The notes under the pieces were generated by a model. The model ran no database searches and had not been told where the DNA came from. It worked only from the letters and a program-made list of their open reading frames with translations. The position numbers and the translations under genes were made by a program. Shown here piece after piece: positions 1-9,741 of a DNA stretch of 64,000 bases (positions are counted from its first letter, which is position 1; the number at the start of each line of letters is the position of its first letter). Source of the DNA: Amborella trichopoda (taxonomy: Eukaryota > Streptophyta > Magnoliopsida > Amborellales > Amborellaceae); NCBI RefSeq assembly GCF_000471905.2, contig NW_006499997.1, positions 4,559,172-4,623,171 on the forward strand, written 5' to 3'.

Positions 1-12
1 TTTGTCGTCACA
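1..12 (-). repeat. First 12 bases of the 3' LTR of element C
   Basis: TTTGTCGTCACA on the plus strand is the complement of TGTGACGACAAA, identical to the outer edge of the 5' LTR at 5503-5514. It directly follows the purine tract of the element. The rest of this LTR lies outside the window. Confidence 0.8.
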
Positions 13-25
13 TTCTTTCCCCCTT
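13..25 (-). other. Polypurine tract of element C
   Basis: On the minus strand AAGGGGGAAAGAA stands between the degraded end of pol and the TG of the 3' LTR. This is the position and composition of the primer site for plus-strand DNA synthesis. Confidence 0.75.
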
Positions 26-480
26 AAAGAAATTTAGTCCTCTGAATTTTCGTACCTGATTGCTAAAATAGATCAGGGTATTTTTCCTTGATTTTGTCTT
101 CTCGTTCTCAAGTGAACTCCTCCCTTGAATGGTATTGCCAGAATACACAGACCAGAGGAATTTTCTTGTTGCGTAACATCTGCACCTTCCTATCTTGTAT
201 TAGAATTGGTCGTTCAATGAAGGTTAGGTCCTCTTTGACAGATAAAGGTTCATATTTCAGGATATGGGATGGTTCGGGCTGATATTTTCGTAATAAGGAT
301 ATATGGAAAACATCATGAATGTTTTCTAATTCGTGTGGTAAGGCCAGTCTATATGCCACGCTTTCGATTCTTTGCAGTATTTCAAATGGTCTAATGTAGC
401 GTGGTCTTAGTTTTCCTTTCTTGCCGAATCTCATGATGCCCTTGATTGGCGATACCTTTAAGAAGACTTGATCACCTATC
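26..480 (-). pseudogene. Integrase C-terminal region and chromodomain, broken
   Basis: An open stretch at 108-434 reads from MRFGKKGKLRPRYIRPFEIL through VFHISLLRKYQPEPSHIL to VQMLRNKKIPLVCVFWQYHS. The first part is the integrase C-terminal module that follows the catalytic core in plant gypsy elements. The last part matches the integrase-linked chromodomain of chromoviruses (usual form VLRNK.IPLVKVLW), thought to guide integration to marked chromatin. A stop after EEFT is followed in the same frame by ERED-like and KYPDLF-like residues down to about 50, so the normal tail can still be traced. Frameshifts at 430-500 separate it from the integrase core. Confidence 0.85.
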
Positions 481-1275
481 TCAAATTCAAGGTCTCTTCA
501 TCTGTTATCAGCATAACTCGTCCCAATTTCTTGTCCCAAAAGCCTTCTTTCACCAACCTCGTCCCAACAGATGAGTGACCAACATTTCTTTCCATATAGG
601 GCTTCATATGGTTCCATCTGAATACTGGATTGGAAGTTGTTATCATAGGCAAACTCAATCAAGGGTAAATGGTCATCCCAACTTCCTATGAAGTCCGTGA
701 TGGGGACCCTTAGCATATCTTCTAAGGTTTAAATAGTCCTCTCTGATTGCCTATCAGTTTGGGGATGAAAGGCAGTACTAAAGGTGAGCCTTGTCCCCAT
801 GGCTGACTGCAGCCTAGCCCAAAATCTAGAAGTAAACCGAGTGTCCCTGTTTGATACATGACTGACCGGAACTCTATGCAGTCGCACTATTTCCTTGATG
901 TACAACTGGGATAGCCTATCCAAAGTGTAGGTCGTGCAAACTGGTAGAAAGTGGCCAGTTTTGGTTAGCCGGTCCACAATAAACCAAATGCTATCGTGTC
1001 CTGAATTTGACTTTAGCAAACCGGAGATAAAGTCCATGGAAATGTGCTCCCATTTACATTTTGGTATTGGTAAGGGTTGTAACAATCCAGCAGGCTTCTG
1101 ATGCTCAGCTTTTATTTGCTGGCATGTTAGGCATTTGGAAACAAATAATGCTACTTCTTTCTTCATATTATTCCACCAAAAGGTTTTTTTCAAGTCTTGG
1201 TACATCTTAGTACTCCCGGGATGAATGGTATAATGGGAGTGATGTGCTTCTTCCAATGTAGCTTTCTTCACATTT
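481..1275 (-). pseudogene. Integrase zinc-binding region and catalytic core, broken
   Basis: The minus-strand stretch 729-1271 keeps the HHCC zinc-binding pattern (HYTIHPG, then CLTCQ) and the first catalytic Asp in HISMDFISGL. The second catalytic Asp, normally in SDRDPRF, reads SNRDTRF (Asn codon at 849-851). The catalytic Glu lies in HPQTDRQSERTI at the end of the stretch. A stop and frameshifts then lead into 476-716, where FIGSWDDHLPLIEFAYDN and EALYGKKC are the usual core-to-C-terminus linker. Not functional. Confidence 0.9.
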
Positions 1276-2008
1276 TCAGCATCTAAAACACAGATCCGAC
1301 CTCTGAATCATAATAAGTCATCACTTCTTATAGAGAATTCACCTTTCTTTCCCAGCTTTACTTCTTCTATAATTTTTGTAAATTGAGGGTCCCCTTTTTG
1401 TGTTATTTGAATTTGTTGAACTAGTTAGGGTTCAGCCCTTATGTTGGCAACCATTCCTACTGTACCATTAAGGAACAGAGTCGGATGCCAAACCATTATC
1501 TCTTCCAACAATTTATCTCTTAAATCATTAGATGAGCTAGCACTCTTGCAGACTTCCTACTCTGAGCATCTGCCACAACATTAGCCTTTCATGAATGATA
1601 ATGAATCGTACAATCATAATCTTTTAGGATATCCATTCATCTTACTTGTCACATATTTAAATCTTTCTGGGAAAAGAGATATTTCAGATTCTTATGATCT
1701 ATATATATTTCAAATTTCTCACCGTACAGATAACGCCTCTAAATTTTTAATGCAAATACTATTGTAGCCAATTCCAAGTCATGAATTGGATACTTCTTCT
1801 CATATTCTTTGAACTGTCTGGATGCATATGTCACTTCCTTTTCATATTGCATTAATACACAACCCAAGTCTTTATGTGGAATGTCACTATAAATCACAAA
1901 TCCTCCACTCCCCTCAGGAATAGTTAGGGTAGGTGCTGAAGTCAATCGAGCTTTTAGTTCTTGAAAACTCTCCTCACATTCTTTTATCCATTCAAATTTG
2001 ACATTTTT
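1276..2008 (-). pseudogene. RNase H region of element C, broken
   Basis: The minus-strand stretch 1739-1945 reads GGFVIYSDIPHKDLGCVLMQ, then TYASRQFKEYEKKYPIHDLE and LATIVFALKI. This is the gypsy RNase H, which removes RNA from the DNA-RNA hybrid. The first Asp (YSD) and the Glu (DLE) are kept; the usual Ala-Ser after YSD is changed to Ile-Pro. The C-terminal half and the tether to integrase (1276-1738) are full of stops and only faintly recognisable. Confidence 0.82.
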
Positions 2009-2762
2009 CTACGTTAATCGATTTAATGGGGTTGCAATTCGAGAGAAGCCTTCTACAAATCTTCTGTAATATCCTGCCAATCCCAAAAAACTTCGAACTT
2101 TAGTCATATTTCTTGGTTGTTTCCAATTAACAATGGTTTCAATCTTTGAAAGATCAACTAATAAACCTTCCTTTGATATTACATGTCCTAAAAATATTAC
2201 TTGCTCTAGCCAAAATTCACATTTACTTAGTTTGGCATACAACTTCTTTTCTCTTAATAATTGCAATACTAATCTTACATGTTGCTCATGTTCCTCCAGA
2301 TCCTTGGAATAGATTAGAATATCATTGATGAATACCACAATAAACTTAGCCAGGAAGGGCTAAAAGCCTCGATGCATCAAATCCATAAATGCAGCCATCA
2401 ATTAGTTAATCCAAAAGGTATAACTAAGAATTCATAATGTCCATATCTTGTCTTAAAAGCTGCCTTGGGAACATCATTACTTCTAATCTTACGCTGATGG
2501 TATCCAGATCTGAGATCAGTTTTTTGAAAATACTTGTGATCCTTGTAACGTTCAAATAAACCATCATTTCTAGGTAGTGGATACTTATTTTTCACTATCA
2601 TCTGGTTTAGCTGTTTATAATCAATACACAACCTCATGGATCCATCTTTCTTTTTAACAAACAATACTAGAGGACCCCAAGGTCACACACTGGGTCTAAT
2701 AAAACCTTTATCTAATAATTCTTCTAATTGTTGTTTAAGTTTCTTAATTTCCACATGTGCCA
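2009..2762 (-). pseudogene. Reverse transcriptase of element C, broken
   Basis: Two neighbouring stretches cover the RT. 2398-2664 has [31 protein letters not shown] and [10 protein letters not shown]. 2009-2338 has [29 protein letters not shown] and [20 protein letters not shown]. Between them a one-base frameshift and a stop (MHRGF*PFLAKF) break the frame near 2360-2400. The catalytic box, normally FIDDIL, reads FINDIL near 2325, so the first catalytic Asp is Asn. Order and spacing are those of gypsy RT. Confidence 0.92.
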
Positions 2763-3410
2763 TTAAGTAAGGGGCTTTAAAAATTGGGGTTGTTCCGGGA
2801 AGTAACTCAATGGAGAATTCGATTTCCCTGTCAGGGGGTAATCTTGAAATTCCTCAAGAAATACGTCAGGAAATTCCCAAACAATCGGAATGGCATTCAA
2901 GTTTATCATTTCCTTTTTATCTTCCATAACATTGGCAAGAAAGCCATGACACCCTTTTTGAAGAAGGCTATTAGCCTGAATGGAGGACACTAAATATGAT
3001 GGGGAGGCTTCTTTAATACCCTCTAGGTAAAATACTGGTTGATTTGGTATACAAAATGTACCCCTTTTCTTGTAACAATCAACACTTGCATGGTAAGCTG
3101 AGAGCCAATCCATGCCTAAAATTACACCAAAATCTTACATTTCTAAGAGTATTAAATCCACCAACGGTTCATTTTCTTCTATCATTATTACACAAGATTT
3201 GCATATTAAATTGATATCAATTGAATCCCCTGTAGGTATGGCAACCGCTAAAATGTATTCCAATTGTTCTGATTCTACCTTCAAGTGGCAAGAAAAATGT
3301 GATGATGCAAATGAATGAGTAGATCCAAGATCAATCAGAATATGAGCTAACTTTTAGAAGATAGTAAGAGCACCTTGGATCACCGAGTTTGAGGCCTGAG
3401 TGTCTATCTG
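2763..3410 (-). pseudogene. Aspartic protease of element C, broken
   Basis: The minus strand reads IDTQASNSVIQGALTIF, a stop (3354-3356), then AHILIDLGSTHSFASS. The Asp-Leu-Gly-Ser active-site loop is at about 3321-3332. The second half follows in 2763-3113 with GVILGMDWLSAYHASVDCYK, the hallmark of the protease end in chromoviruses, before the linker to RT (FPDVFLEEF). The protease would cut Gag-Pol. The upstream side runs straight into LTR sequence at 3411, with no CCHC knuckle or capsid. Confidence 0.85.
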
Positions 3411-4359
3411 GACCCACCAGCGTCCTGGATGGGTCAAAATATACTTAAATTATCTCTGAATTTCTTTTAACCTCAGAAAGCATCAACATCATATATACAA
3501 AGTATCATTGAAATCATTAATAGGAATTCGCTTGAAGCAAGTTAAACAATCACTTTTATTGAAATATCTGTAAGTAGCCAGTCAAATATTTTAGCAATAA
3601 TTTATTAAAGGTGGCTGTTCTAAAGGACATTCTTGAAATCTAACATGACAACCGTTTAGTATAAATAGAAGAACCCTTATGGGAATCCAAAATTAAATAC
3701 ATAATTATCACAATTTATGGAAATTCCAATTTGCAAATCATCATTTCACAGACAATGCTACAATAAAGTATAGAAATATTAGTTTTTCAAATAATGAGGA
3801 AGTCATTTGCACATGCAATTTACAGAATCTAAATAAACAGTAGAAGGAAATCTTATAATTTTACTAAAAAGATTATTTTTCAAGGCATTGAGGTCGCTTA
3901 CGCATAAAACTTATAAAATAAGGATGATGGACTCAAATATCACTATTTTAAAAACAAACTATTTTTTCGGAGGATAATGTCACTTACCTTTATATGTCAC
4001 GAGATGTGTTACTATTGCCAGAGTAAAATTGGGAATACTGGCTTTCAGGTGCATGTATGGAAAAATAGATTAATGAGTTTATATAAAAAGAAGGAGTATA
4101 TATATAAACCATGTTCATAAAGGTAATAGAATCAAAATTCTATTAATACTATTTTTTATGAAATAATGTCATTTTTGTGGGAATATTGTAGTTATGAATA
4201 TATCAAAAATATAAGAGCAAGGTATGGTTTTAAATTATTATTATTATTTTTGTATAAGAGTGTAATATTATCTTTCATTTTTTCAATACTCTATATAATA
4301 AATTAAAACATATGGTTTCTTTATCATCACCATTTTATATACTATCTTTAATAAAATTA

Positions 4360-4890
4360 TTATAAATTTGTGGAATAAAGATATTATGGTATTACTATGG
4401 GAAGGAAAGAGATAGAGGTGAGTATAAAAATTCGTTTTTATATGAGTGGAGAAGATAGAGAGAGAATGAGAAACCAATAAATATAATATTATAAAGTAAT
4501 GATAGATGGTGATATCAATAATTATTAAAGAGAATAACCATATTTTTAATATTATGAAAGGGGAAGAGAGAGCGAGAGTTTGAAATTCGTTTAAAAATAT
4601 GAGAGGAGAAGAGAGAGAAAGAATGATAAAACAATAAATATAATATTATAAAATAATGATCGATGGTGATATGAATAATTATTAAAGAGAATAACCATAT
4701 TTTTAATATTATGAAAGGGCAAGAGAGGGAGAGAGATCGAAATTCATTTAAGAATATGAGAGGAGAAGAGAGAGAAAGAGTTAAAGAAACTAATAAATAA
4801 TGATAATTATAAGGTAATGATTTTAATGTCATTGGAAAGAGAATGAAAATGAAAGAGAGAGAGAGACAAAACATAATCATATTGAGGTAA
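4360..4890 (-). repeat. Tandem repeat of about 157 bp inside the C LTR
   Basis: The segment beginning AATAATTATTAAAGAGAATA at 4517 recurs at 4674, a period of 157. A weaker third copy lies upstream from about 4360. Each copy carries a purine block (GAGAGAGAGAAAG) and an AT-rich block with AATATAATATTATAAA. It lies just inside the transcribed side of the TATA box on the minus strand. Confidence 0.75.
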
Positions 4891-5070
4891 TAATAGTAAT
4901 GTTATTATGAGAATATCATAAGATCACCATTAAAACATGAGGAGGGAAAGAAAAATGATTGAGAAGAGAGAGGAAAGACTTACGTAGAGAGAGAGAGAGA
5001 GGACTTACATGGAGAGAGAATCATCAAACTTGATGAGCTTGATGATTAGCTCATGAGGGGGATGAGGCCT

Positions 5071-5077
5071 TTATATA
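5071..5077 (-). promoter_or_regulatory. TATA box of the C LTR
   Basis: Minus-strand TATATAA followed by AGGCCTCATCC, about 440 bases inside the LTR start, in the position expected of the U3 promoter. Transcription would run leftward. Judged by motif and position only. Confidence 0.6.
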
Positions 5078-5124
5078 ATGAGGGAGAACACTTCTCCTTG
5101 TGACAAATGTTCAACCATGTGTCC

Positions 5125-5157
5125 TTTTTTATTTTATTTTATTTTATTTTATTTTAA
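5125..5157. repeat. ATTTT microsatellite
   Basis: Six units of the five-base repeat ATTTT, slightly impure at both ends, within the U3 of the C LTR. Confidence 0.9.
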
Positions 5158-5514
5158 TTTCTAAGCCACTTCATGTCTTTTGTGCCAGCTTTCATTCTTT
5201 TATGCCACCTATCATTCCTTTATGGCACTTCACACTAATGATGTACACCTCATTTGTATATTAGTTTATTGTTTCTCTTAAAGTTTTTTATGCAAAAATC
5301 GTATGGCACAAAAGGCATGGTCCCATGGCATAGTCCCATGGCATACTTTTAACATCATGGTCATTACTTTATATTTTATTTTCCAATTTCATTTTATTTA
5401 ACATACATATTTATTTGCTATTATTACCATCATTATTTATTATTATCATTATTATTTTATTTTTATTTTTATTTTTTTTATTATTTTCTAATTTAAAAAG
5501 TTTTTGTCGTCACA

Positions 5515-6650
5515 TTCTCATCTCTATCTCCATCCACATTTCTCTTCTGCCAATAATCGGCAAAGCCTATCACCAGTTGGTTTTCTCTCTCTTCTCTTTT
5601 ATCAGTTGGCGAAGCCTGGCACCGATTGGATCTCTCTCTCTTCTCTTCTATTAGTCGGTGAAGCCTAGAGCCGGCTGGATTTCTCTCTCTTCTCTTCTGT
5701 CAATAATAGGCGAAGGTTAATGCGGGTTCGTTTTCTCTCTCTTCTCTTCTGTCGCAATCGATAAAGCCTAGCACCGGTTGGTTTTCTCTCTCTTTTGTCC
5801 ACTGTCGGCGAAGCCTAGCACCGACTGGATTTCTCTCTCTTCTCTTTTGTCAATCGGTGAAGCCTAACGCCGACTGGATTTCTCTCTTCTCTTCTGTCAC
5901 AGTCGGTGAAGCCTAGTGCCAGTTGGATTTTTCTCTCTTCTATTGTAGTTGGTGAAGCCTAAAACTGGCTCTATCTCTCTCTCTTGCTTCTCCCCCATCA
6001 CAATCGGAGCAAGCCTAACACCGGGTGGTTCTCTCCTTCTCCTCTCTTCTGACACAGTCGGTGAAGCCTAGTGCCGACTGCATTTTCTCTCACTTCTTCT
6101 GATACAGTCGGTGAAGCCTAGTGCCAACTGCATTTTCTCTCTCTTCTTTTGGAACAGTCGCCGAAGCCTAGCACCGACTGCATCTTCTCTCTCTTTTATC
6201 CTCTCATCTTTCATACTCTCTTCTTCCTTTCCTCTCCCTCCCTCCTTCCTTCTCCCTCCTTCCTTCTATTCCCTTCTTCTCTTCTTATTCTTTCCTCATA
6301 GCCTTCATTCTGTTATTCCTTCATTCAACTAAGAGGGATTGCTGTTAGCCCCTCACGGTAGTCTTGTTGTCTAGCCGTAATGTTGTTGTGTCAGGATTGC
6401 TTGACCCGCTTTATTGACATGACAGACTAATCATCGTGCCTAGCTAGTCAGTACTGGTAATGACGTCTAGTAGTAATCATGTGAGCCGGTCTCAGTTACC
6501 GAGCCCAATTTACTACCACATCAAGCCAATTATTCACAAGCTTAGTCACCGCTCTGATCCTCTTGCTTAATCGAATTCTTCTCTCCCCCATCTTTCTTCT
6601 CTTATTTTTCTTTTTGAATGCACATATGCTTGTATACGTGCATGTGCTCA
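5515..6650 (+). repeat. 5' LTR remnant of T-A
   Basis: This matches the second half of the 3' LTR at 18430-19590: hairpin array, pyrimidine tract, then the block containing GGGATTGCTGTTAGCCCCTC and GAGCCGGTCTCAGTTACCGA. It begins at the C element edge and ends near 6650, where LTR sequence passes abruptly into gag-tail coding. The last LTR base and the first gag base cannot be placed exactly. Confidence 0.82.
5547..6200 (+). repeat. Hairpin-module array, type 1, about 13 units
   Basis: Units of 47-57 bp each hold a core AGTCGGTGAAGCCTAGCACC plus GACTGG, in which AGTCGGTG pairs with CACCGACT around the loop AAGCCTAG. Cores are separated by spacers of TTTCTCTCTCTTCTCTTCTG type. Many units carry single C-to-T or G-to-A changes. 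The array lies in the T LTR downstream of the promoter zone. Confidence 0.9.
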
Positions 6651-6654
6651 AGCA

Positions 6655-7270
6655 CCTTCCTCCACTACCAACTTTACTGGACTTCATCCTTGGCACGATC
6701 CTTCTTCCTTCTTCATCCCGTCAAGAAGATGTCCCTGTGCCATCTCTTACTCATTATACATCCAATGAGGATGACGACGTTAAAAGCATTCCCCAACGGT
6801 CTAAGAAAGGGAAAGACCTAAAGACCCCTTGCATCCGTTCTATCTTGGTGATGACGTAAACAGCTGCCCAAATTGGTTTGAGGAGGGGAACGACCTTAAA
6901 AGTTCCCCACCTTCTAACCTTACTCCTTCTTTTTCTCCTGCTTCTCATTCTCCCTCTTCTACATCCCCTGCAGGTACAACCTTGATATGTCTGGACTTCG
7001 AGGCTCTTGACTGAGAATTCGAAGGAAGCAATATAAGCAGAATGCAACGGAAACGATAGAGAGGCACAGGCAGCAGGACTCCTAACAGTTGTTGATGCCC
7101 TGGCAACTAAAGCCAAGGTAGAGCCACCTTCTTCAAAACACTACAAGAAGTTGAAGTCAAAGAAACCCCAGTGGCCCCTGAGCCTGACTTTGAGCAGAGA
7201 CTGAGAGAATCAAGAGGGCAAAGTTTCTACTCTAAGGAAGCTTGCCATATGATACAAGTTTGTGAAATGC
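6655..7270 (+). pseudogene. Gag tail of T-A, truncated
   Basis: The segment aligns with 62266-62890 in element B. Shared landmarks are LPPLPTLLDF against LPPLPTLKDF, a Lys/Ser-rich stretch (DDVKSIPQRSKKGKDLK), PAGTTLICLDFEALD against LAGTSLKCSDFEALD, and later the codes for RESRGQSF and EACHM. It is a low-complexity linker between gag and protease, without known catalytic motifs. Stops and small indels break it into pieces. About 1 kb that follows in element B, including the protease, is missing here. Confidence 0.75.
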
Positions 7271-8711
7271 CAGACAGAGCAAGCTAAACACTGCAAACAG
7301 CCGCACAAATACCGTGTGATTCGCATTGGCACACTTCTTGCCCTACAATTGTTGAATCTCAAATTCCCTGTAATCCCCAAGTCGAACTCCTACAGTCCGA
7401 GAAACAACCTCTATTCACCGAAGACCCTTCCATCCCTCAATCTGGGGAAGGTGCAAAAATTATGATCCACTCCGGACCTCTATCGGAGGCAGAAATATCA
7501 GGATCATGGATCTCTGCAATTGAGGTCGATCAAAAGATATCTGAAAACAACGATGAAGAGCTACAAGAGGCTTCAGAAGAATGGGAAGAAGGTGGTCAAG
7601 CCACAGCTAACGAACTCGAAGAAATAAATCTTGGAGATGACTCCAGACCCACTTTCATTTTAACGAATATGTCTCCAGAAGAGAAGAAGATTTCACTACC
7701 TTCTTGAGAGAAAACCAAAAGGTCTTTTCTTGGTATTACCATGAGATGCCTGGTTTAGACCCTCAAGTCGTCGTTCACCGTTTCAGCATTGATTCGACTG
7801 TCAAACCTGTCAAGTAGAAATCAAGAAGGTTCAGGCCTGACCTTTAAATGCAGATAGACGTCGAGATAAGCAAATGCAAGTAAGCAGGTTTCATCTATGA
7901 AGTCAAGTACCTGAAATGGCCAGCAAATGTCGTTCCAGTCAGGAAGAAGAATGGTCAAATCAGGCTGTGTATTGACTTTCAAGATTTGAATACAGCCTGT
8001 CCCAAGGATGACTTCCTGTTGCCATTCACCGAGATGCTCAATGACTCTACTGCTCACGGTCAAATCTGTTTCTTCATGGACGGATACTCCGGGTATAATC
8101 AAATAAGGACAGCGCCCGAAGATGAAGAGGCCACTGCATTCTTAACTCCAAAAGGGGTCTTTTGTTACACAATGATGCCTTTTGGATTAAAGAATGTTGA
8201 CGCCACATACCAGAGAGCAATGACGAACATTTTTAAAGGCATGATGCACAAAGAGATGGAGTGTTATGTAGATGAATTGGAGGTAAAATCTGAAGAGAAG
8301 GATGCTCACATGAGAGATCTTGAAAAGGTGCTCAAGCGGTTGCGCCTTCATCAACTAAAAATGAACTTGTTAAAATGCGCTTTTGGCATACGCTCTGGAA
8401 AATTCTTAGGGTTTATCGTCAGACATCAAGCGCTTGAAGTCGAGCCAGTCCAGATCAAGGCAATTCAAGAAATGTCGTCACCAACTACACTTCGAGAACT
8501 GCGCTCCCTCCAAGGGAAACTGACATACATTCGTAGGTTCATCTCGAACCTCTCAAGTCGTTGTAAACCCTTTACATACCTGATAAAGAAAGATACCCCA
8601 TTCATCTGGGATGAAGCACGTGAGGCAGCCCTTGATGACATCAAGCATTATCTACTCAACCCTCCAGTGCTCTCTACATCAGTATTGGGAAACCTCTCCT
8701 TCTATATGTGA
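7270..8711 (+). pseudogene. Reverse transcriptase of T-A with its N-terminal spacer
   Basis: The spacer 7462-7800 reads ELEEINLGDDSRPTFILTNM, then KVFSWYYHEMPGLDPQVVVH, the standard lead-in to Tat RT. After a TAG at 7816 and another stop near 7880 the RT opens at about 7895: VVPVRKKNGQIRLCIDFQDL, CPKDDFLLPF, FFMDGYSGYNQI, MMPFGLKN and QRAMTNIF. The catalytic box reads CYVDELEVKS at 8262-8290, with Glu (8274-8276) for the second Asp. The thumb and connection follow (FLGFIVRHQALEVEP, SLQGKLTYIRRFISNLS, PFIWDEA). It ends with a stop after NLSFYM. Confidence 0.92.
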
Positions 8712-9139
8712 CTTCTTTAGACGAGTCACTCGGAGCATTGTTGGCACAAAACAATGAAGAGGGAAAAGAGACTGCTTTATATTACCTCAGCCACAAGATG
8801 CAAGGGGTCGAGAAGAATTATCCCCCTATTAAGAAGATGTGCTTGGCCCTGATCTTTGCAGTACAAAAACTCTGTCATTACTTGATTGGTCATGAAGTGA
8901 AACTTATATCAAAAGTTGATCCTGTAAAGTTTCTCATGACACGCCCATGCTTGTCGGGACACCTTGTTAAGTGGGCATTATTGCTGATGGAGTTCGACAT
9001 CACGTACGTCCCACAGAAGGCTATCAAGGGTCAGGCCTTGGCTGACTTTCTCATAGCACACCCCGTACCGGCAGAATCTCCTCTATCAAGTGACCTCCTT
9101 GATGAAGAAGTATTATGTGCTGACCTTGATCATGTGTGA
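8708..9139 (+). pseudogene. First RNase H of T-A
   Basis: LDESLGALLAQNNEEGKETA, YYLSHKMQGVEKNYPPIKK and LALIFAVQKLCHYL form the gypsy RNase H; SLGALLAQ is the usual first strand and the Glu sits in EKNY. LVKWALLLMEFDITYVPQKA and GQALADFLIAHP are the typical end before the second RNase H in Tat elements. One stop after LDHV (TGA at 9137) breaks the frame with what follows. Confidence 0.9.
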
Positions 9140-9741
9140 GAATTGTACTTCAACGAAGAATTCCAATCAAATCGAGGAGGCGCCGAAGTGGTATTCTTGA
9201 CTCCGAGAGGAGGAATATTGCCACTTTCTTTCTCTCTCGCTCAAGCTGGTTCTCATAATGGAGCAGAATATCAGGCCCTTATAATTGGACTGGAGATAGC
9301 TTTCGACCTCATCTTGGAGCAGCTCAAGATATATGGGGACTCTGAGTTAGTTATCAAACAGCTCAAAGTGATCTATGATATTAGAAAAGACACTCTCAAG
9401 CCTTATCATGATACTGTAAAATAGTATATGGCCAGTACAAGGACGTATTCCTGAGTCACATCGTCAGGAGGCTAAACTCGTAGGCTGATGCACTTGCGAA
9501 ACTGGGTACTACAATTCAGTTGTCCTCATCGAGACCCACGCTTGTTTGGGTGGTGAATTGGAGACACATTGAACTAAGAACCAAGGTCGACGCGAATGGC
9601 GAGAGAAATATCTTCCCAAAGTGCCCTCCTTATCCGTTCGGCACACTTTTATCAGCCAAAGAAGTAATCAAGACTGAACAAGAAATAACACAGAGTTAAG
9701 GAGCCAAATGTCGAAACCAAGAACCAGAATTCTTTGACCCA
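9140..9741 (+). pseudogene. Second (Tat-type) RNase H of T-A, broken
   Basis: LYFNEEFQSNRGGAEVVFLT, LPLSFSLAQAGSHNGAEYQA and LIIGLEIA with LKIYGDSELVIKQL have the fold order of the extra RNase H found only in Tat-clade elements. The first catalytic residue, normally Asp in YFDGA, reads Asn (9152-9154). NGAEYQA (Glu) and YGDSEL (Asp) are kept. A stop follows HDTVK (9422-9424). From there to 9741 is a decayed tether with readable ADALAKL-like and VDANGE-like words but several stops. Confidence 0.88.

Larger units (their letters stand above)
1..5514 (-). mobile_element. Chromovirus-type Ty3/gypsy element C, gag-less, minus strand
   Basis: Read on the minus strand this is a 5' LTR (5514 down to 3411), protease, RT, RNase H, integrase with chromodomain, PPT, and the first 12 bases of the 3' LTR. 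Both LTR starts read TGTGACGACAAA (minus strand of 1-12 and of 5503-5514), which pairs them as one element. No PBS and no gag coding is found between LTR and protease, so about a third of a normal element is missing. The element sits inside the pyrimidine-rich array of a family T LTR that resumes at 5515. TTCTC at 5515-5519 is the candidate target duplication; its partner is left of the window. Confidence 0.88.
3411..5514 (-). repeat. 5' LTR of element C, 3' end deleted
   Basis: The LTR starts with TG at 5514 and runs leftward. It has an A/T-rich U3, a TATA box (5071-5077), a purine-rich tandem repeat (4360-4890), and a stretch at 3880-4000 that matches the C-type solo LTR at 13186-13340 on the opposite strand. 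The last recognisable LTR motif is one hairpin unit at 3411-3435 (minus GACCCATCCAGGACGCTGGT), the same kind of unit that is tandemly repeated at 13965-14190. Protease coding begins immediately after it, so the LTR end, PBS and gag are deleted. Confidence 0.8.

Noticed and set aside
7986-8711. Caulimovirus (pararetrovirus) reverse transcriptase
   Set aside because: It is followed by a second RNase H and an integrase with HHCC and DDE, and flanked by LTRs; this is a Tat-clade retrotransposon.
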